A stretch of DNA of 64,000 nt from Rothia sp. HMSC078H08 (GCF_001808955.1 NZ_KV795257.1:370299-434298); one strand, 5' to 3'; positions 8,042-17,332 are shown, numbered from the stretch's first letter. The notes: generated by a model not told the origin, from the sequence alone. Translations and numbers: made by a program.

Positions 8042-9952
8042 TTAGCGGGCAACCGTGCCGTTAGTGTGGGCTGCGGCTTGGCGCTGTGTGGTTTGGCGCT
8101 GTGTGGTTTGACTCTGGGTGCTCATTTCTGCGGCGATCGCCTGTACCTGCTCAGCGGCGCGGTGAATGTCCTCGGCATCAGCCTGCGGGTCGGTTTCTTC
8201 GAGCACGGCGGTGAAGGGCTGGGCGTGCTCGGTGAGCAGATCAGCCATGCGTTCGAGCAGGTCGGTGCGGGCGCGGGTTGCCATGCGGCGCACCGCGTCT
8301 TCACCGAAGATGGACTCGAGCAGCTTGGTGCCGACCACGCCACTACCGCCCGCAATACCCGCTTCAATACCGGTAATGCCGCCGGTGAGGCTGAACGCGG
8401 CGACCATGAGCATCACGGCGGTAGCGTTCACGCCCAGGGAAAGGAAGCGAGCACGTTTGCGCTTGTCGGCGCCTTCTTCGCGAATCATTTCGAGCACTGA
8501 GCCCTGCCAGAGGCGAATCTGCTCGGCAACAGCGGCGGAGAAGATGTCTTCGGCGGACTGCACTTCACCCTTCACATCACCCTTTGCGCCTGCATTCTTT
8601 TCGGGCGTCGGCGCGTCCAGGCGCGCCAGCAGGGAGCGTCCGGCGCGGCTGGCACGCCAGCGGGTGCGGGTGTTTTCGGAGGCGCGGGCGGCGGCATCCA
8701 GCACGACGGCGTGGATACCGCTTTCAAGGGCGTCCTCTACCTTCTGGGCGGCGGCGGGCTGACCGCGCAGTGCAGAGCCGACGCGGTCGCGCAGGCGACC
8801 GATGGTGCTGTCGAGGGAGCGGAAGAAGTCGCCGGTTCCCACGAAATCGTGCCAGCGCGAGAGCACTTCGCCGCGTAGCAGGGAGCCGTCGGAGAGCGCC
8901 CCGTCGATGGTGGTCAGCGCGTCCTCGTATTCTTCGGCGACGATGGTGGCAAGCGACTGGTGCGCCGCCTGCTGGCGTGCCTGTTCGGCGGCGAGCACCT
9001 GCAGGTTTCCGGCGAGGGTTTCGACGGCACCGGCGAGGGTCTGCCGGGCGATGGCGGCGCGGGCGGGTGCGTCGGCGCCGAGTTCGCGGATCCACAGGGT
9101 CAGCGGGGCGAGGCTGACGGGGGCGAGCATGCCGCTTTCGTCGCGCGGCTGTTCGGTGACGGTGTGAATCAGTACGGCGTGGATTCCCGCCTCGTCGAGC
9201 ATGCGTCGCAGGTCGTTTTCGATGGCTTCTTCGTCGCCTTCGGGCACGCGGTTGAGCACCACGGCGATGGCGATGGAGCGTGTGGCTGCTTCGTGGAGCA
9301 GTTCCCAGGGCACAGCGTCGGCGTAGCGGTTGGCGGTGGTGACGAAGAGCCACAGGTCTGCCGCGGAGAGCAATTCCTTGGCGAGGGTGCGGTTTTCCTC
9401 GGAGACGGAGTCGATATCGGGCGCATCAATGAGCGCGATGCCCTGCGGTAGCGCCGAGGTAGTAACAGGAATGAGGGCGCGCGCAATCTTCGGGTCAAGG
9501 CCCGGTAGTGCCTGCGATCCGGCGTTCATGCCGGAGGTGCGGGTGCGCGGCAGGGTGGGCAGGAAGCGTTCGGGTGACAGTGCCGCCTCGTCTTCTGCGC
9601 GGTGCAGGAGTACGGGGTGGCGGGTGGTGGGTCGAATCGCGCCGGACTGGGTGAGCGGTTCGCCGAGCAGGGTGTTCACAAGGGTGGATTTGCCGGCGCC
9701 GGTGGAGCCTCCGACCACGATGGTGAGGGGGTTGTCGACGCTGGCACTGCGCGGCAGGATGTAGTCGTCGAGTTGGCGTGCCATGGCGGCGAGCAGGGTG
9801 CGCGCGGTGGCGGTGCCGTGCTCGGCGGTGCCGTCGTGGGTGACGGTGTAGGGGGTGCCGGGGGTTTCGCCGGCTTCTACGTCGAGCGGGAGGGGGATTC
9901 GAGTGAGCAGTTCGCGAGCTGCTTTGAGCTGCGCATAGTCGGTGGTAGTCAC
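8042..9952 (-). CDS. Dynamin-like membrane-associated GTPase, first of pair
   Basis: 636 aa. P-loop GGSTGAGKST at 81-90, RPTT at 107-110 and DAPD at 176-179 fall at almost the same positions as in the neighbouring GTPase. Both also share a YADAV motif after G3. The G4 position reads NRVP (234-237), lacking the usual Asp for guanine, so nucleotide specificity or activity may differ from its partner. A hydrophobic stretch near residues 515-550 (LGVNATAVMLMVAAFSLTGG) suggests a membrane hairpin. The paired genes probably make a hetero-oligomer. The C-terminus repeats the peptide QTTQRQ. Confidence 0.8.
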   Translation of the reverse strand: MTTTDYAQLKAARELLTRIPLPLDVEAGETPGTPYTVTHDGTAEHGTATARTLLAAMARQLDDYILPRSASVDNPLTIVVGGSTGAGKSTLVNTLLGEPLTQSGAIRPTTRHPVLLHRAEDEAALSPERFLPTLPRTRTSGMNAGSQALPGLDPKIARALIPVTTSALPQGIALIDAPDIDSVSEENRTLAKELLSAADLWLFVTTANRYADAVPWELLHEAATRSIAIAVVLNRVPEGDEEAIENDLRRMLDEAGIHAVLIHTVTEQPRDESGMLAPVSLAPLTLWIRELGADAPARAAIARQTLAGAVETLAGNLQVLAAEQARQQAAHQSLATIVAEEYEDALTTIDGALSDGSLLRGEVLSRWHDFVGTGDFFRSLDSTIGRLRDRVGSALRGQPAAAQKVEDALESGIHAVVLDAAARASENTRTRWRASRAGRSLLARLDAPTPEKNAGAKGDVKGEVQSAEDIFSAAVAEQIRLWQGSVLEMIREEGADKRKRARFLSLGVNATAVMLMVAAFSLTGGITGIEAGIAGGSGVVGTKLLESIFGEDAVRRMATRARTDLLERMADLLTEHAQPFTAVLEETDPQADAEDIHRAAEQVQAIAAEMSTQSQTTQRQTTQRQAAAHTNGTVAR

Positions 9953-10549
9953 AGCGCTATTGTCCCATAGGGTGCACCTGCTTCATGCCATGTTTGGGTG
10001 TTGGCGCGGTCGCGTTGTGGCTAGGTTGTGCGGATGGGAGTGCCCAGGCTGTGTGAGGGGCTGTTTTTGATAGGTGTTTGGACAACCTGAAGAGGTTGAG
10101 ATACTACTTGCGCACAGGGTGCAACAACTCCAATTTATGATTTATTCATAAGAAGAGCAGGTAAGAAAATCCTTGATTTTCCGCAGGAAATCAGCACATT
10201 TCAATACGGTTATCCGGAACACATTGGTACGTTTTATAACCCGCATAAAACGGGCAAATATTAAGATTTGATAACTTTTTACGCTCAAGCGCAGATATGG
10301 TCATTTCGAACTTGAAAGTACGCTTAGAATCATTGAGCACGACAACCAGGCAGGTCATAACCCACACCGATTCCTTCAGGCGGCTTCTGACCTGCCCTTT
10401 CTATCGCATCCGTACTCACCGCGGTATGCCACCCCCATCGGGAACGCTCACCGACCCCTCATACAACTGCAATCAACTGCCGTTGAGGTTCACTGCATCC
10501 GAGCTACCCATTACTGCCTGCCCGTCTTTACTCTTGCGAAAGGTTGCGT
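9953..10549. promoter_or_regulatory. Divergent region, GTPase pair / lipoprotein cluster
   Basis: About 600 bases, clearly AT-richer than its flanks from 10100 to 10330. It contains the TTATGA-N5-TCATAA dyad at 10135-10151 and a small TGATTT/AAATCA dyad at 10174-10193. No credible coding frame is visible. Confidence 0.5.
10135..10151. promoter_or_regulatory. Second TTATGA-N5-TCATAA dyad
   Basis: TTATGA-TTTAT-TCATAA, the same half-sites and spacer length as the dyad at 4990-5006 in the leuC/IclR spacer. This suggests one regulator acting at both places. Confidence 0.45.
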
Positions 10550-11431
10550 ATGTTCGGTTCGCTGTCACGTCGCCATCTTCTTGCTCTTTCTTCCGGAGCA
10601 GCATTGAGTGCACTCACAAGCGCCTGCAGTCCCAGCGCAGTTTCTCGCCCTCAACCACTCACTGATCCCTCTCCCACTGATGCCGCACCGGCGCCTCAGA
10701 GCACCCAGACTAAATCTGCGACCACCACGCGTAGCATCACCTACGCCGAGCCTCTACCCAAATCCGCTCTGGACGGCCGCGGCCCGGCAATCCTGCCGGA
10801 TCAGTTCTTTGAGCGCGTCGGCAATTTCTCGAACGGCACTCTCAGCCACCGCGCCGTCAATGTCCCCCGACCCATCATGCCCCCGGAGGCTAAGGAACGT
10901 ACCGTTGAGGGTCTGCACGCCTTCCTGCAGTACTGGGGTGCGGCGCAGAACTACATGCTCCTCACCGGTGATACCGACCCCTTCATGAGCCTGCCCGGCC
11001 AGGAGCACTTTAGCCACATGGCGCAGATGTACCGCGACATTTACCGCTACAACATTGGCTGGCTGGTCTCTAAGAGCAACCACCCCATGTGCATCAATCT
11101 AAGCTCCCCGCAGCCGGTACCCGCCACCGAGCAGGACGTCTACTGCTGGAAGGCGACCCTGAAGGTGGACGAGAACGCGTTCCTGTTCAACCATGAGACC
11201 CGTCAGCGTGAGCAGCTCACCGGTATCTACGGCAGCAATCAGAAGGCGGATGCTTACGTCTACTTTGGTGAAGAGGGGTGGCAGATGCTGGAGGATCCGA
11301 AGTCTTCCCCGAGTGCTACCGCCACCCCTGCGGCTACCACTGAACCGTCCGCGAACGCCCCGAGCGCGCACCCGACCCCGAATGAGAGCGCCTCTTCTAA
11401 GGCGGCTCGTTACATTCGAGGCTCAGCCTAA
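10550..11431 (+). CDS. Tat-type lipoprotein, DUF6318-like, paralogue 1
   Basis: 293 aa. Start taken at the ATG six bases after GAAAGG; an in-frame TTG six bases earlier is less well placed. The signal SRRHLLALSSGAALSALTSAC has a twin-arginine and a lipobox with Cys26. After a Ser/Pro linker comes the core shared with the next four genes: a FERVGNFSNGTLSH...NVPRP segment, then TVEGLHAFLQYWGAAQNYMLLTGDTDPF. The C-terminal 50 residues are Ser/Ala/Pro-rich. The family resembles DUF6318 as I remember it; function unknown. Probably anchored to the outer face of the membrane. Confidence 0.8.
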   Translation: MFGSLSRRHLLALSSGAALSALTSACSPSAVSRPQPLTDPSPTDAAPAPQSTQTKSATTTRSITYAEPLPKSALDGRGPAILPDQFFERVGNFSNGTLSHRAVNVPRPIMPPEAKERTVEGLHAFLQYWGAAQNYMLLTGDTDPFMSLPGQEHFSHMAQMYRDIYRYNIGWLVSKSNHPMCINLSSPQPVPATEQDVYCWKATLKVDENAFLFNHETRQREQLTGIYGSNQKADAYVYFGEEGWQMLEDPKSSPSATATPAATTEPSANAPSAHPTPNESASSKAARYIRGSA

Positions 11432-11441
11432 AACTTCTTTG

Positions 11442-11503
11442 CATCCGTGCCTCAAAGATCCCGTCATATTGGGTGATATGAGGCACGGATGAGGGCTTTT
11501 ATT
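11442..11503 (+). terminator. Terminator after lipoprotein 1
   Basis: CATCCGTGCCTCA (11442-11454) pairs perfectly with TGAGGCACGGATG (11479-11491), followed by a T-rich run at 11497-11503. Confidence 0.75.
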
Positions 11504-11699
11504 TGTGTGCCACGCGTGAAATCTATAGGCTAGGGCTAGATGAGGTCCGCCCATTTTCACCTCAATGCGCCTCTACCCGCCCCGCGGGTGACTGCTTCAC
11601 GCCCTCTGATGGGGGCGTGATGTTAGGCTGAGGATTAGGGCGTGAGCTCTTCACCTATCACCGATACTTCCGCATCACAGCACATTCAAGGGGATCACT

Positions 11700-12887
11700 A
11701 TGATTCACAGCCGCCGCCACTTTATTGCGCTCACGGGCACTGCCGCCCTGGGTGCGATGCTTGCCGCTTGCGGTTCCAAAAAGACTGCGGAGGCGACCGC
11801 CTCCCCCACTCCTTCCGCTTCGATTGCGGGTGCCTACGATAACCTGTCGGGCGAGCTGAAATGGACCAAGTACGTTGCCGGTACCGGTGCTGCTCCGATG
11901 AGTAGCACCGACCCGGAGACCGGTCAGGTCTACACGATTGAGCCGACCGCCGGCCCCGCGAGCGTTGATTCTAAGGCGAGCGCCGTGCCCATCCCGGTTG
12001 AGGATGAGACCATGTACGAGAAGAACGCCCGCAGCCTGCGCGCCACCTTCGCGTATTTTGCGGCGGCGGTGAACTACGCCCGCATGACCGGTGATCCCGG
12101 TCCGGCTCTGCAGGTGGTTCAGGCTCAGAACTCTACCAACCGTGCGGCGCTGGAGAAGCTGCGCGCCTTCTATGCGCCCGGCACGAACTGGCTGGTGGGC
12201 GGCGAGGGGACTTTCCGCCTGACCGATAAGCAGCCGACGACCCGCGGCACTAAGTATGCGTGGGCGTGCACCGTAACTCAGGCGCACGGTATGCAGGTTG
12301 AGAAGGCGACCAATACGACCAAGCCTCTGGAAGACACTGAGGCACAGGAGATTAAGGCTCTCTACGCTGAGTACGATGAGGAGGCGAAGCGCTGGTTGGT
12401 GATTGCGCCTCAGCAGTACGATCCCGCATTGACCCCGAAGCCGACGCAGACTCCGCGTGCGCATCCTTCCTCGACCTATACCCCGACGGTAACTGATGAC
12501 AGCACCGTGGCAGCTAATGCTGGCGCACACACCGGCGCGAATACTTCGGGTAACGGCGCGGCTCAGGGCACTGCTCAGAATGGTGCCGCGCAGAACGGTG
12601 GTGCGCAGGCTCCTGCCGCCCAGAACGGTTCCCATCAGTACACTGGCTCCCAGAACGGTGGTGCCGGTCAGGGGTCTGCTGGTCAGGGTGGCGCGGCTCA
12701 GGCTCCTCAACCTGCCGCTACCCAGGCGCCTGCGGCTCCCGCGCAACCCGTGGCGACTCAGCCTGCAGCTGCGACGGCTCAGCCGAGCGCAGCGCCCGGT
12801 GCCCCTGATGCGGGCGGTGTAGCTGGCGGTGTAAATGCTCCCGGCGCTGAGGCACCCGGCGGTATTCCTGGTGAAGGCGCACAGTAG
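11700..12887 (+). CDS. Tat-type lipoprotein, DUF6318-like, paralogue 2 with long Ala/Gln tail
   Basis: 395 aa, the longest of the five. Twin-arginine signal HSRRHFIALTGTAALGAMLAAC with lipobox Cys24, and an AAGGGG ribosome site. The core includes DETMYEKNARSLRATFAYFAAAVNYARMTGDPGPAL and GTNWLVGGEGTFRLTDKQP. From about residue 265 the sequence is a low-complexity Ala/Gly/Gln/Asn tail with repeated AQNG and AAQ units, probably disordered and reaching into the wall. The core is diverged from the others just before the helical part (a DPETGQVYTIEP insertion). Confidence 0.8.
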   Translation: MIHSRRHFIALTGTAALGAMLAACGSKKTAEATASPTPSASIAGAYDNLSGELKWTKYVAGTGAAPMSSTDPETGQVYTIEPTAGPASVDSKASAVPIPVEDETMYEKNARSLRATFAYFAAAVNYARMTGDPGPALQVVQAQNSTNRAALEKLRAFYAPGTNWLVGGEGTFRLTDKQPTTRGTKYAWACTVTQAHGMQVEKATNTTKPLEDTEAQEIKALYAEYDEEAKRWLVIAPQQYDPALTPKPTQTPRAHPSSTYTPTVTDDSTVAANAGAHTGANTSGNGAAQGTAQNGAAQNGGAQAPAAQNGSHQYTGSQNGGAGQGSAGQGGAAQAPQPAATQAPAAPAQPVATQPAAATAQPSAAPGAPDAGGVAGGVNAPGAEAPGGIPGEGAQ

Positions 12888-13153
12888 CCCCTCCCCCTAT
12901 AGACGATGAACGCGTCCCTCTTTCACCCCATCCGGTGCGATACTCCCGCTGGTTCCACTGAGTTCACTGGCGGCGGTAAGTTCGCTGATGGGCGGCATAT
13001 CACGCTCCTATGAGCGCTGGTACGCACGGGTGTGAAGGCGGGGGCGCGTTATACTTAGGACTGTCTCTAGAGGGATGTCCGCGTGTGATATCCACTCGTC
13101 GAGGCGTTCTCTCACTCGTCTCTCACCTGAGATTCTCATTCGAAAGGTATTCC

Positions 13154-13996
13154 GTGGCGCTTTTCCCCATGACCTCCGGGCTTCCCAGTTCCACTACCGG
13201 CGTCAGCCGCCGTTCTGCTCTGCGTTATGCGGGTGCAGGCGTTGCGGGCGTGTCTTTGAGCGCCCTGCTGGTTGCGTGCGGCGGTGGTTCTTCTTCTAGC
13301 GAGAACGCTGATGCGGATACCCCTCAGATTTCCCCTTCGGCTTCTGCGCGTACTGATTTTAGCGGCGAGGTCACCTTCGACAACTATGAGAAGAAGGGTA
13401 ATTTCGTTCCGGCGACCGAGTCTGCGCCCGCTCAGAACGTGCCGTTCCCCAAGCGTCCGGCAAGCGCGTCGGAGAACTCGGTGCAGGGTCTGTACGATTC
13501 GATTGCTTTCGTGTATGCGGCGATCAATTACCTGGTGCTGACCGGTGATGCGGCTCCGCTGCGTGACTCGAAGGCTGATGAGAAATTCGTTGCGTCGTTC
13601 TCTTCGTTTATGGATGAGTCGAATGAGAGCTCGCAGAATCGTGATTGGTTTGTGTCGCCGAAGGTGACCATGTCTGCGTTCACTGCAGTTCCTGCGCTGG
13701 TGAAGAAGAGCGTGCAGTGGACCTTTGACCTGGTGATTGATTTGGGTCCGACCGTGGTGATTGACGGTGCTCCCGCGGAGATGTCTGAGAAGGTGCGCCG
13801 TACTGAGCGCGGTCTGGTGGTTACCGGTGTGCGCCACGATAATGACTGGACTCTGACGATTCAGGATGAGTACGAGGCTCAGGCTTCGGCTCAGCCGCAG
13901 AATGGTGGCGCTAATGGTGGTGCCGCTAACGGCGGTAATGCTGGCAATTCCGGCAACTCCGGTAATGGCGGCAATTCTAATGGTGACAACCTTTAA
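13154..13996 (+). CDS. Tat-type lipoprotein, DUF6318-like, paralogue 3
   Basis: 280 aa from the GTG at 13154, chosen because GAAAGG lies ten bases upstream; the reading frame stays open further up but without a ribosome site, and an ATG at 13169 is an alternative. Twin-arginine signal SRRSALRYAGAGVAG and lipobox LVAC (Cys42). Core: FSGEVTFDNYEKKGNF...NVPFPKRP, then SVQGLYDSIAFVYAAINYLVLTGDAAPL. The tail is Gly/Asn-rich (NGGANGGAANGGNAGNSG). Function unknown. Confidence 0.78.
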   Translation: MALFPMTSGLPSSTTGVSRRSALRYAGAGVAGVSLSALLVACGGGSSSSENADADTPQISPSASARTDFSGEVTFDNYEKKGNFVPATESAPAQNVPFPKRPASASENSVQGLYDSIAFVYAAINYLVLTGDAAPLRDSKADEKFVASFSSFMDESNESSQNRDWFVSPKVTMSAFTAVPALVKKSVQWTFDLVIDLGPTVVIDGAPAEMSEKVRRTERGLVVTGVRHDNDWTLTIQDEYEAQASAQPQNGGANGGAANGGNAGNSGNSGNGGNSNGDNL

Positions 13997-14015
13997 GCCC
14001 TCAGATGGATGAGGC

Positions 14016-14051
14016 ATCATGCCCTAACTCGCACTCGGGTTAGGGCATGAT
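14016..14051 (+). terminator. Terminator after lipoprotein 3
   Basis: ATCATGCCCTAAC and its complement GTTAGGGCATGAT around a short loop, followed by CTGTTTTA. Confidence 0.8.
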
Positions 14052-14102
14052 CTGTTTTACTCTGGTAATAACGAGCTTTCCTGGATTCAAGGTTTTTCTC
14101 TT

Positions 14103-15038
14103 ATGTCTTCTTTTTCTCAGTCTTTCTCTCGCCGTTCTCTGCTGCGTTTGGGCTTGGGTGCGTCCGCTGTTGCGGGTTCTGCGGCGCTGTTGAGCGCGTG
14201 CGGTTCGGGTGGATCTAGCCAGCAGTCGGGTTCTCAGGGTGGTAGCCTGAATGGTTTGAAGTCGAGCGCTAACCCGAATGGGTACAGCGATGATGGTAAG
14301 AACTATTCGGGTCTGGTGGAGTACACCCACTATGAGGGTGCGGTGAATTATGAGCAGGGTACGGTGGAGCATCCGCCGCGTAACGCTCCGAAGCCGAAGG
14401 TGAGTGATGCTCTGTCGGCGAATACGGTGACGGGTTTCCATGAGGCGATTGCTTATTTTGCAGCGGCTATGGATTACCTGGTGAAGACCGGTAACACGGA
14501 TGCGTTCTCGACCGGTATTCAGCTGTCGTCGAAGACTCGCTCTGAGGTGGATGCCCTGTCGGCTTCTATTCTTGCGGGTGTGGAGAAGGGGTCCTGGTAT
14601 GTGAATCCGTCGGCTTCCTATGCGCTTTCGAGTGCGCAGCCGTCCATTATGAGTGATGGCAACCTGCTGTTTAAGGGCAAGTACACCCTGGACTTCGGTA
14701 CGGAGGCGGTGGCTGAGGGCAAGATCCAGCCGGTGGTTACCTCCGCGAGCGCTTCTGCTGAGCCTTCTGAGGATGCGCTGGTGTCTGATGCGCCGTCCCC
14801 CACTGCGACGGCGGCGGGTCCGGTGTCTCAGGTAACGGTTCAGGAGTGCGATTTCCGCGGCCGCTACCATGCTGATTCGAAGATGTGGGAGCTGAGCGTG
14901 GCGTACGGTGCCACTGTTCAGGGTAGCGCTGCTCAGGGTGGTGTTTCCTCTGCGAGCGCGGCAGCATCCGGTTCGGCTTCCGTGCCCTCTTCTGCCGCCG
15001 CTTCTGCTGAGGCGTCCGCCACTTCCGCGGCGTCATAG
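14103..15038 (+). CDS. Tat-type lipoprotein, DUF6318-like, paralogue 4
   Basis: 311 aa. Twin-arginine signal FSRRSLLRLGLGASAVAG with lipobox LSAC (Cys33). The core is the clearest in the set: YSGLVEYTHYEGAVNYEQG, then EHPPRNAPKPKVSDAL, then TVTGFHEAIAYFAAAMDYLVKTGNTDAF, and GSWYVNPSASYALSSAQP. A Ser/Ala/Pro insertion (SASAEPSEDALVSDAPSP) interrupts the C-terminal half and the end is Ser/Ala-rich. The ribosome site is weak. It begins about 50 bases after a terminator, so it may have its own promoter. Confidence 0.78.
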   Translation: MSSFSQSFSRRSLLRLGLGASAVAGSAALLSACGSGGSSQQSGSQGGSLNGLKSSANPNGYSDDGKNYSGLVEYTHYEGAVNYEQGTVEHPPRNAPKPKVSDALSANTVTGFHEAIAYFAAAMDYLVKTGNTDAFSTGIQLSSKTRSEVDALSASILAGVEKGSWYVNPSASYALSSAQPSIMSDGNLLFKGKYTLDFGTEAVAEGKIQPVVTSASASAEPSEDALVSDAPSPTATAAGPVSQVTVQECDFRGRYHADSKMWELSVAYGATVQGSAAQGGVSSASAAASGSASVPSSAAASAEASATSAAS

Positions 15039-15155
15039 TTCGTCATAACGCTTTTATCTGCGAGGCGCTTCTCACGCTTCGTCCACTCAACTCTGTATCC
15101 CGTTGGGTTTGCGGCTAAACTGGTTGCAATCACCGACTGACTGAAAGGTATCACT

Positions 15156-15932
15156 ATGTCCGAGAACCTGACCCGCCGCGCGGCGCTGGGTGTGCTGGGC
15201 GTCAGCTCTATGGCTTTGCTGGCGGCTTGTGGCTCTAAGGCTACTTCTGAGGCGTCTGCTTCCGCTTCTGGCTCTGAGAGCGCTTCTACTGCTGCTTCTG
15301 AGTCTGCTACCGCTTCGCCCTCTGCTTCTGCATCGGCGTCTGCTTCCCCTTCCGCTTCTGCGTCCGCTTCGGCTACTGCAACGAACTCTCCGCTGCCCAA
15401 CGACAATAAGGATTACAGCGGCGTAGCGAAGCTGGAGAAGATGGAGGATCACGGCGAGTACCAGCCGGGTAATGCTGAGCACCCGCCGCAGAACGTGCCG
15501 TCCCCGATTGTTCCGGAGGCTATGCACCAGAATTCGGTGGCTGGCTTCGCGGCGGCTCTGGCGTACTTCGGTGCGGCGTTTGAGTACCTGCTGCGTACCG
15601 GCGATATGCACTACATGAACGAGGTCAGCACCGACCAGGAGACCCTGGCGGCGATGAAGAAGTACGCGGACTCCACCAAGGCAGGTATTGACGAGAAGAA
15701 GACCTGGTACGTGAACCCGACCGCTACCCTGACTATTGGCACCAAGCAGCCGGTTCTGGCGCAGGGTGCGTACAACTGGACCGTGACTCTGAACGTTGAT
15801 CTGGGTGAGAAGCTGTTCAAGGACGGCAAGGAGCAGACCGTGGCGGCTGATAAGCGTCACGTGAAGATGTTTGGTGAGGCTGTTGGCCGCTACCTGAACA
15901 ACAAGTGGGACCTTCACATGGACATCAACTAG
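15156..15932 (+). CDS. Tat-type lipoprotein, DUF6318-like, paralogue 5
   Basis: 258 aa. Signal NLTRRAALGVLGVSSMALLAAC with lipobox Cys25; GAAAGG precedes the ATG. It differs from the others in placing its disordered Ser/Ala spacer (about 45 residues) between the lipid anchor and the core, with no C-terminal tail. Core: YSGVAKLEKMEDHGEYQPGNAEHPPQNVPSPIVPEA, then SVAGFAAALAYFGAAFEYLLRTGD, then KTWYVNPTATLTIGTKQPVL. The last residues (LNNKWDLHMDIN) are a conserved-looking final strand. Confidence 0.78.
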   Translation: MSENLTRRAALGVLGVSSMALLAACGSKATSEASASASGSESASTAASESATASPSASASASASPSASASASATATNSPLPNDNKDYSGVAKLEKMEDHGEYQPGNAEHPPQNVPSPIVPEAMHQNSVAGFAAALAYFGAAFEYLLRTGDMHYMNEVSTDQETLAAMKKYADSTKAGIDEKKTWYVNPTATLTIGTKQPVLAQGAYNWTVTLNVDLGEKLFKDGKEQTVAADKRHVKMFGEAVGRYLNNKWDLHMDIN

Positions 15933-16108
15933 TCCTCTGAGGCTGGTTTTCTCCCCCGCTTTTGCGTCTTTTCCATCTCAGGATGCGGTTTTCTACTGTT
16001 TTTTCCATTGATGGCAATAAAATTTGTGGCTCCAGCTTGCGGTGAACGGAGTTCATCACTACTCTTATATACAGAGGTTGTCTTTTGGGCTACATAATGT
16101 TTCTAGAG

Positions 16109-16161
16109 AGCGCCGCACATTCATCATCCTTTGTCGAGAAAGGGTTTGTGCGGCGCTTTTC
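16109..16161 (+). terminator. Terminator closing the lipoprotein cluster
   Basis: AGCGCCGCAC (16109-16118) with GTGCGGCGCT (16148-16157), inner CCTTT/AAAGG pairing, then TTTT. Confidence 0.7.
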
Positions 16162-16224
16162 TGTACCCTCTTTCTGAACCTCGTTCCTTGAGGTTTTTCT
16201 CTGGCATTATTACGAACTGTGACC

Positions 16225-16240
16225 GCAGGTTTAAACCTGC
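16225..16240. promoter_or_regulatory. Perfect palindrome upstream of cysK
   Basis: GCAGGTTTAAACCTGC, a 16-bp perfect palindrome about 95 bases before the cysK start and just upstream of a possible -10 (TAGAGT near 16253). Candidate operator for a sulfur-responsive repressor; the protein is not identified here. Confidence 0.45.
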
Positions 16241-16333
16241 CGCCGGTGAGTAGTAGAGTTGCCACGTAACCGATTATTCATTGCGGAGACCCCGTCGCGG
16301 CTGGCCTCCCCCAAGCTCATGAAGGAGCACCCC

Positions 16334-17269
16334 ATGGCAAAGATTCTCAACAGCATTGTTGAAGCAACCGGCCAGACCCCCCTGGTTAAGCTGAACCGAC
16401 TGGACGAAGGTCTTCCCGGTAACGTAGCGGTCAAGCTTGAGTTCTACAACCCCGCTGGTTCGGTTAAGGACCGCATCGGTCGCGCCATCATTGACGCTGC
16501 TGAGAAGTCGGGTGCGCTGAAGCCCGGCGGCACCATTGTTGAGGGCACTTCCGGTAACACCGGTATTGCGCTGGCTATGGTGGGTGCTGCTCGCGGTTAC
16601 CGCGTCATCCTGACCATGCCGGAGACCATGTCTGCTGAGCGTCGCGTGCTGCTGCGCGCTTACGGTGCTCAGATTGTGCTGACCCCCGGTACCGAGGGTA
16701 TGCGCGGCGCTGTGGAGAAGGCTAAGGAAATCGTTGCGACCACCGAGAACGCTATCCTGGCGTCCCAGTTCTCCAACGAGGCGAACCCCACCATTCACTA
16801 CAACACCACCGGCCCCGAGATTTGGGAAGCAACCGACGGTAAGGTCGACATTTTCGTGGCGGGTATTGGCACCGGCGGCACCATCTCCGGTACCGGTAAG
16901 TACCTGAAGGAGCAGAACCCGGACGTGAAGGTTGTTGCGGTTGAGCCGAAGGACTCCCCGCTGCTCTCCGAGGGTCGCGTTGGCCCCCACAAGATTCAGG
17001 GCCTGGGCGCTAACTTCGTTCCCGACACCCTGGACCGCGGCATCTACGATTCGGTGACTCCGGTCAGCGCTGAGGATGCTATGCGCACCTCCCGCCTGCT
17101 GGCTACCCAGGAAGGTATTCTGGGCGGTATTTCTTCCGGTGCGGCTGTGTGGGCTGCTCTGGAGGAGGCTAAGAAGTCTGAGAACAAGGACAAGCTGATT
17201 GTGGCTATCGTTCCCGACTTCGGTGAGCGTTACATCTCTACCGCTCTGTACGAGGATATCCGCGGCTAA
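16334..17269 (+). CDS. cysK: O-acetylserine sulfhydrylase (cysteine synthase A)
   Basis: 311 aa, typical for CysK. It condenses O-acetylserine and sulfide to cysteine with PLP. Lys45 in NPAGSVKDRIG is the PLP lysine, the TSGNTGIAL motif (near residue 75) binds the substrate carboxylate and GTGGTISGTGKYLKE binds PLP phosphate. The start ATG was chosen because AAGGAG lies seven bases upstream; an upstream in-frame extension lacks a site. cysE follows 300 bases downstream, so the last two steps of cysteine synthesis are together, although a hairpin at 17333-17367 separates them. Confidence 0.95.
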   Translation: MAKILNSIVEATGQTPLVKLNRLDEGLPGNVAVKLEFYNPAGSVKDRIGRAIIDAAEKSGALKPGGTIVEGTSGNTGIALAMVGAARGYRVILTMPETMSAERRVLLRAYGAQIVLTPGTEGMRGAVEKAKEIVATTENAILASQFSNEANPTIHYNTTGPEIWEATDGKVDIFVAGIGTGGTISGTGKYLKEQNPDVKVVAVEPKDSPLLSEGRVGPHKIQGLGANFVPDTLDRGIYDSVTPVSAEDAMRTSRLLATQEGILGGISSGAAVWAALEEAKKSENKDKLIVAIVPDFGERYISTALYEDIRG

Positions 17270-17332
17270 TAGGCCCCGGTCTTCGGCACCCCTCCCCGTG
17301 AGGCCGCCATCTAGAACAGTACGCAGTGTTCG

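Larger units (their letters stand above)
15933..16333. other. Spacer between lipoprotein cluster and cysK
   Basis: 400 bases with a terminator-like hairpin at 16109-16161 and the cysK palindrome at 16225-16240. No gene seen. Confidence 0.6.

Noticed and set aside
10297..10665. Frame of 122 codons before lipoprotein 1
   Set aside because: Overlaps the lipoprotein signal region in another frame, has no ribosome site and unusual composition.
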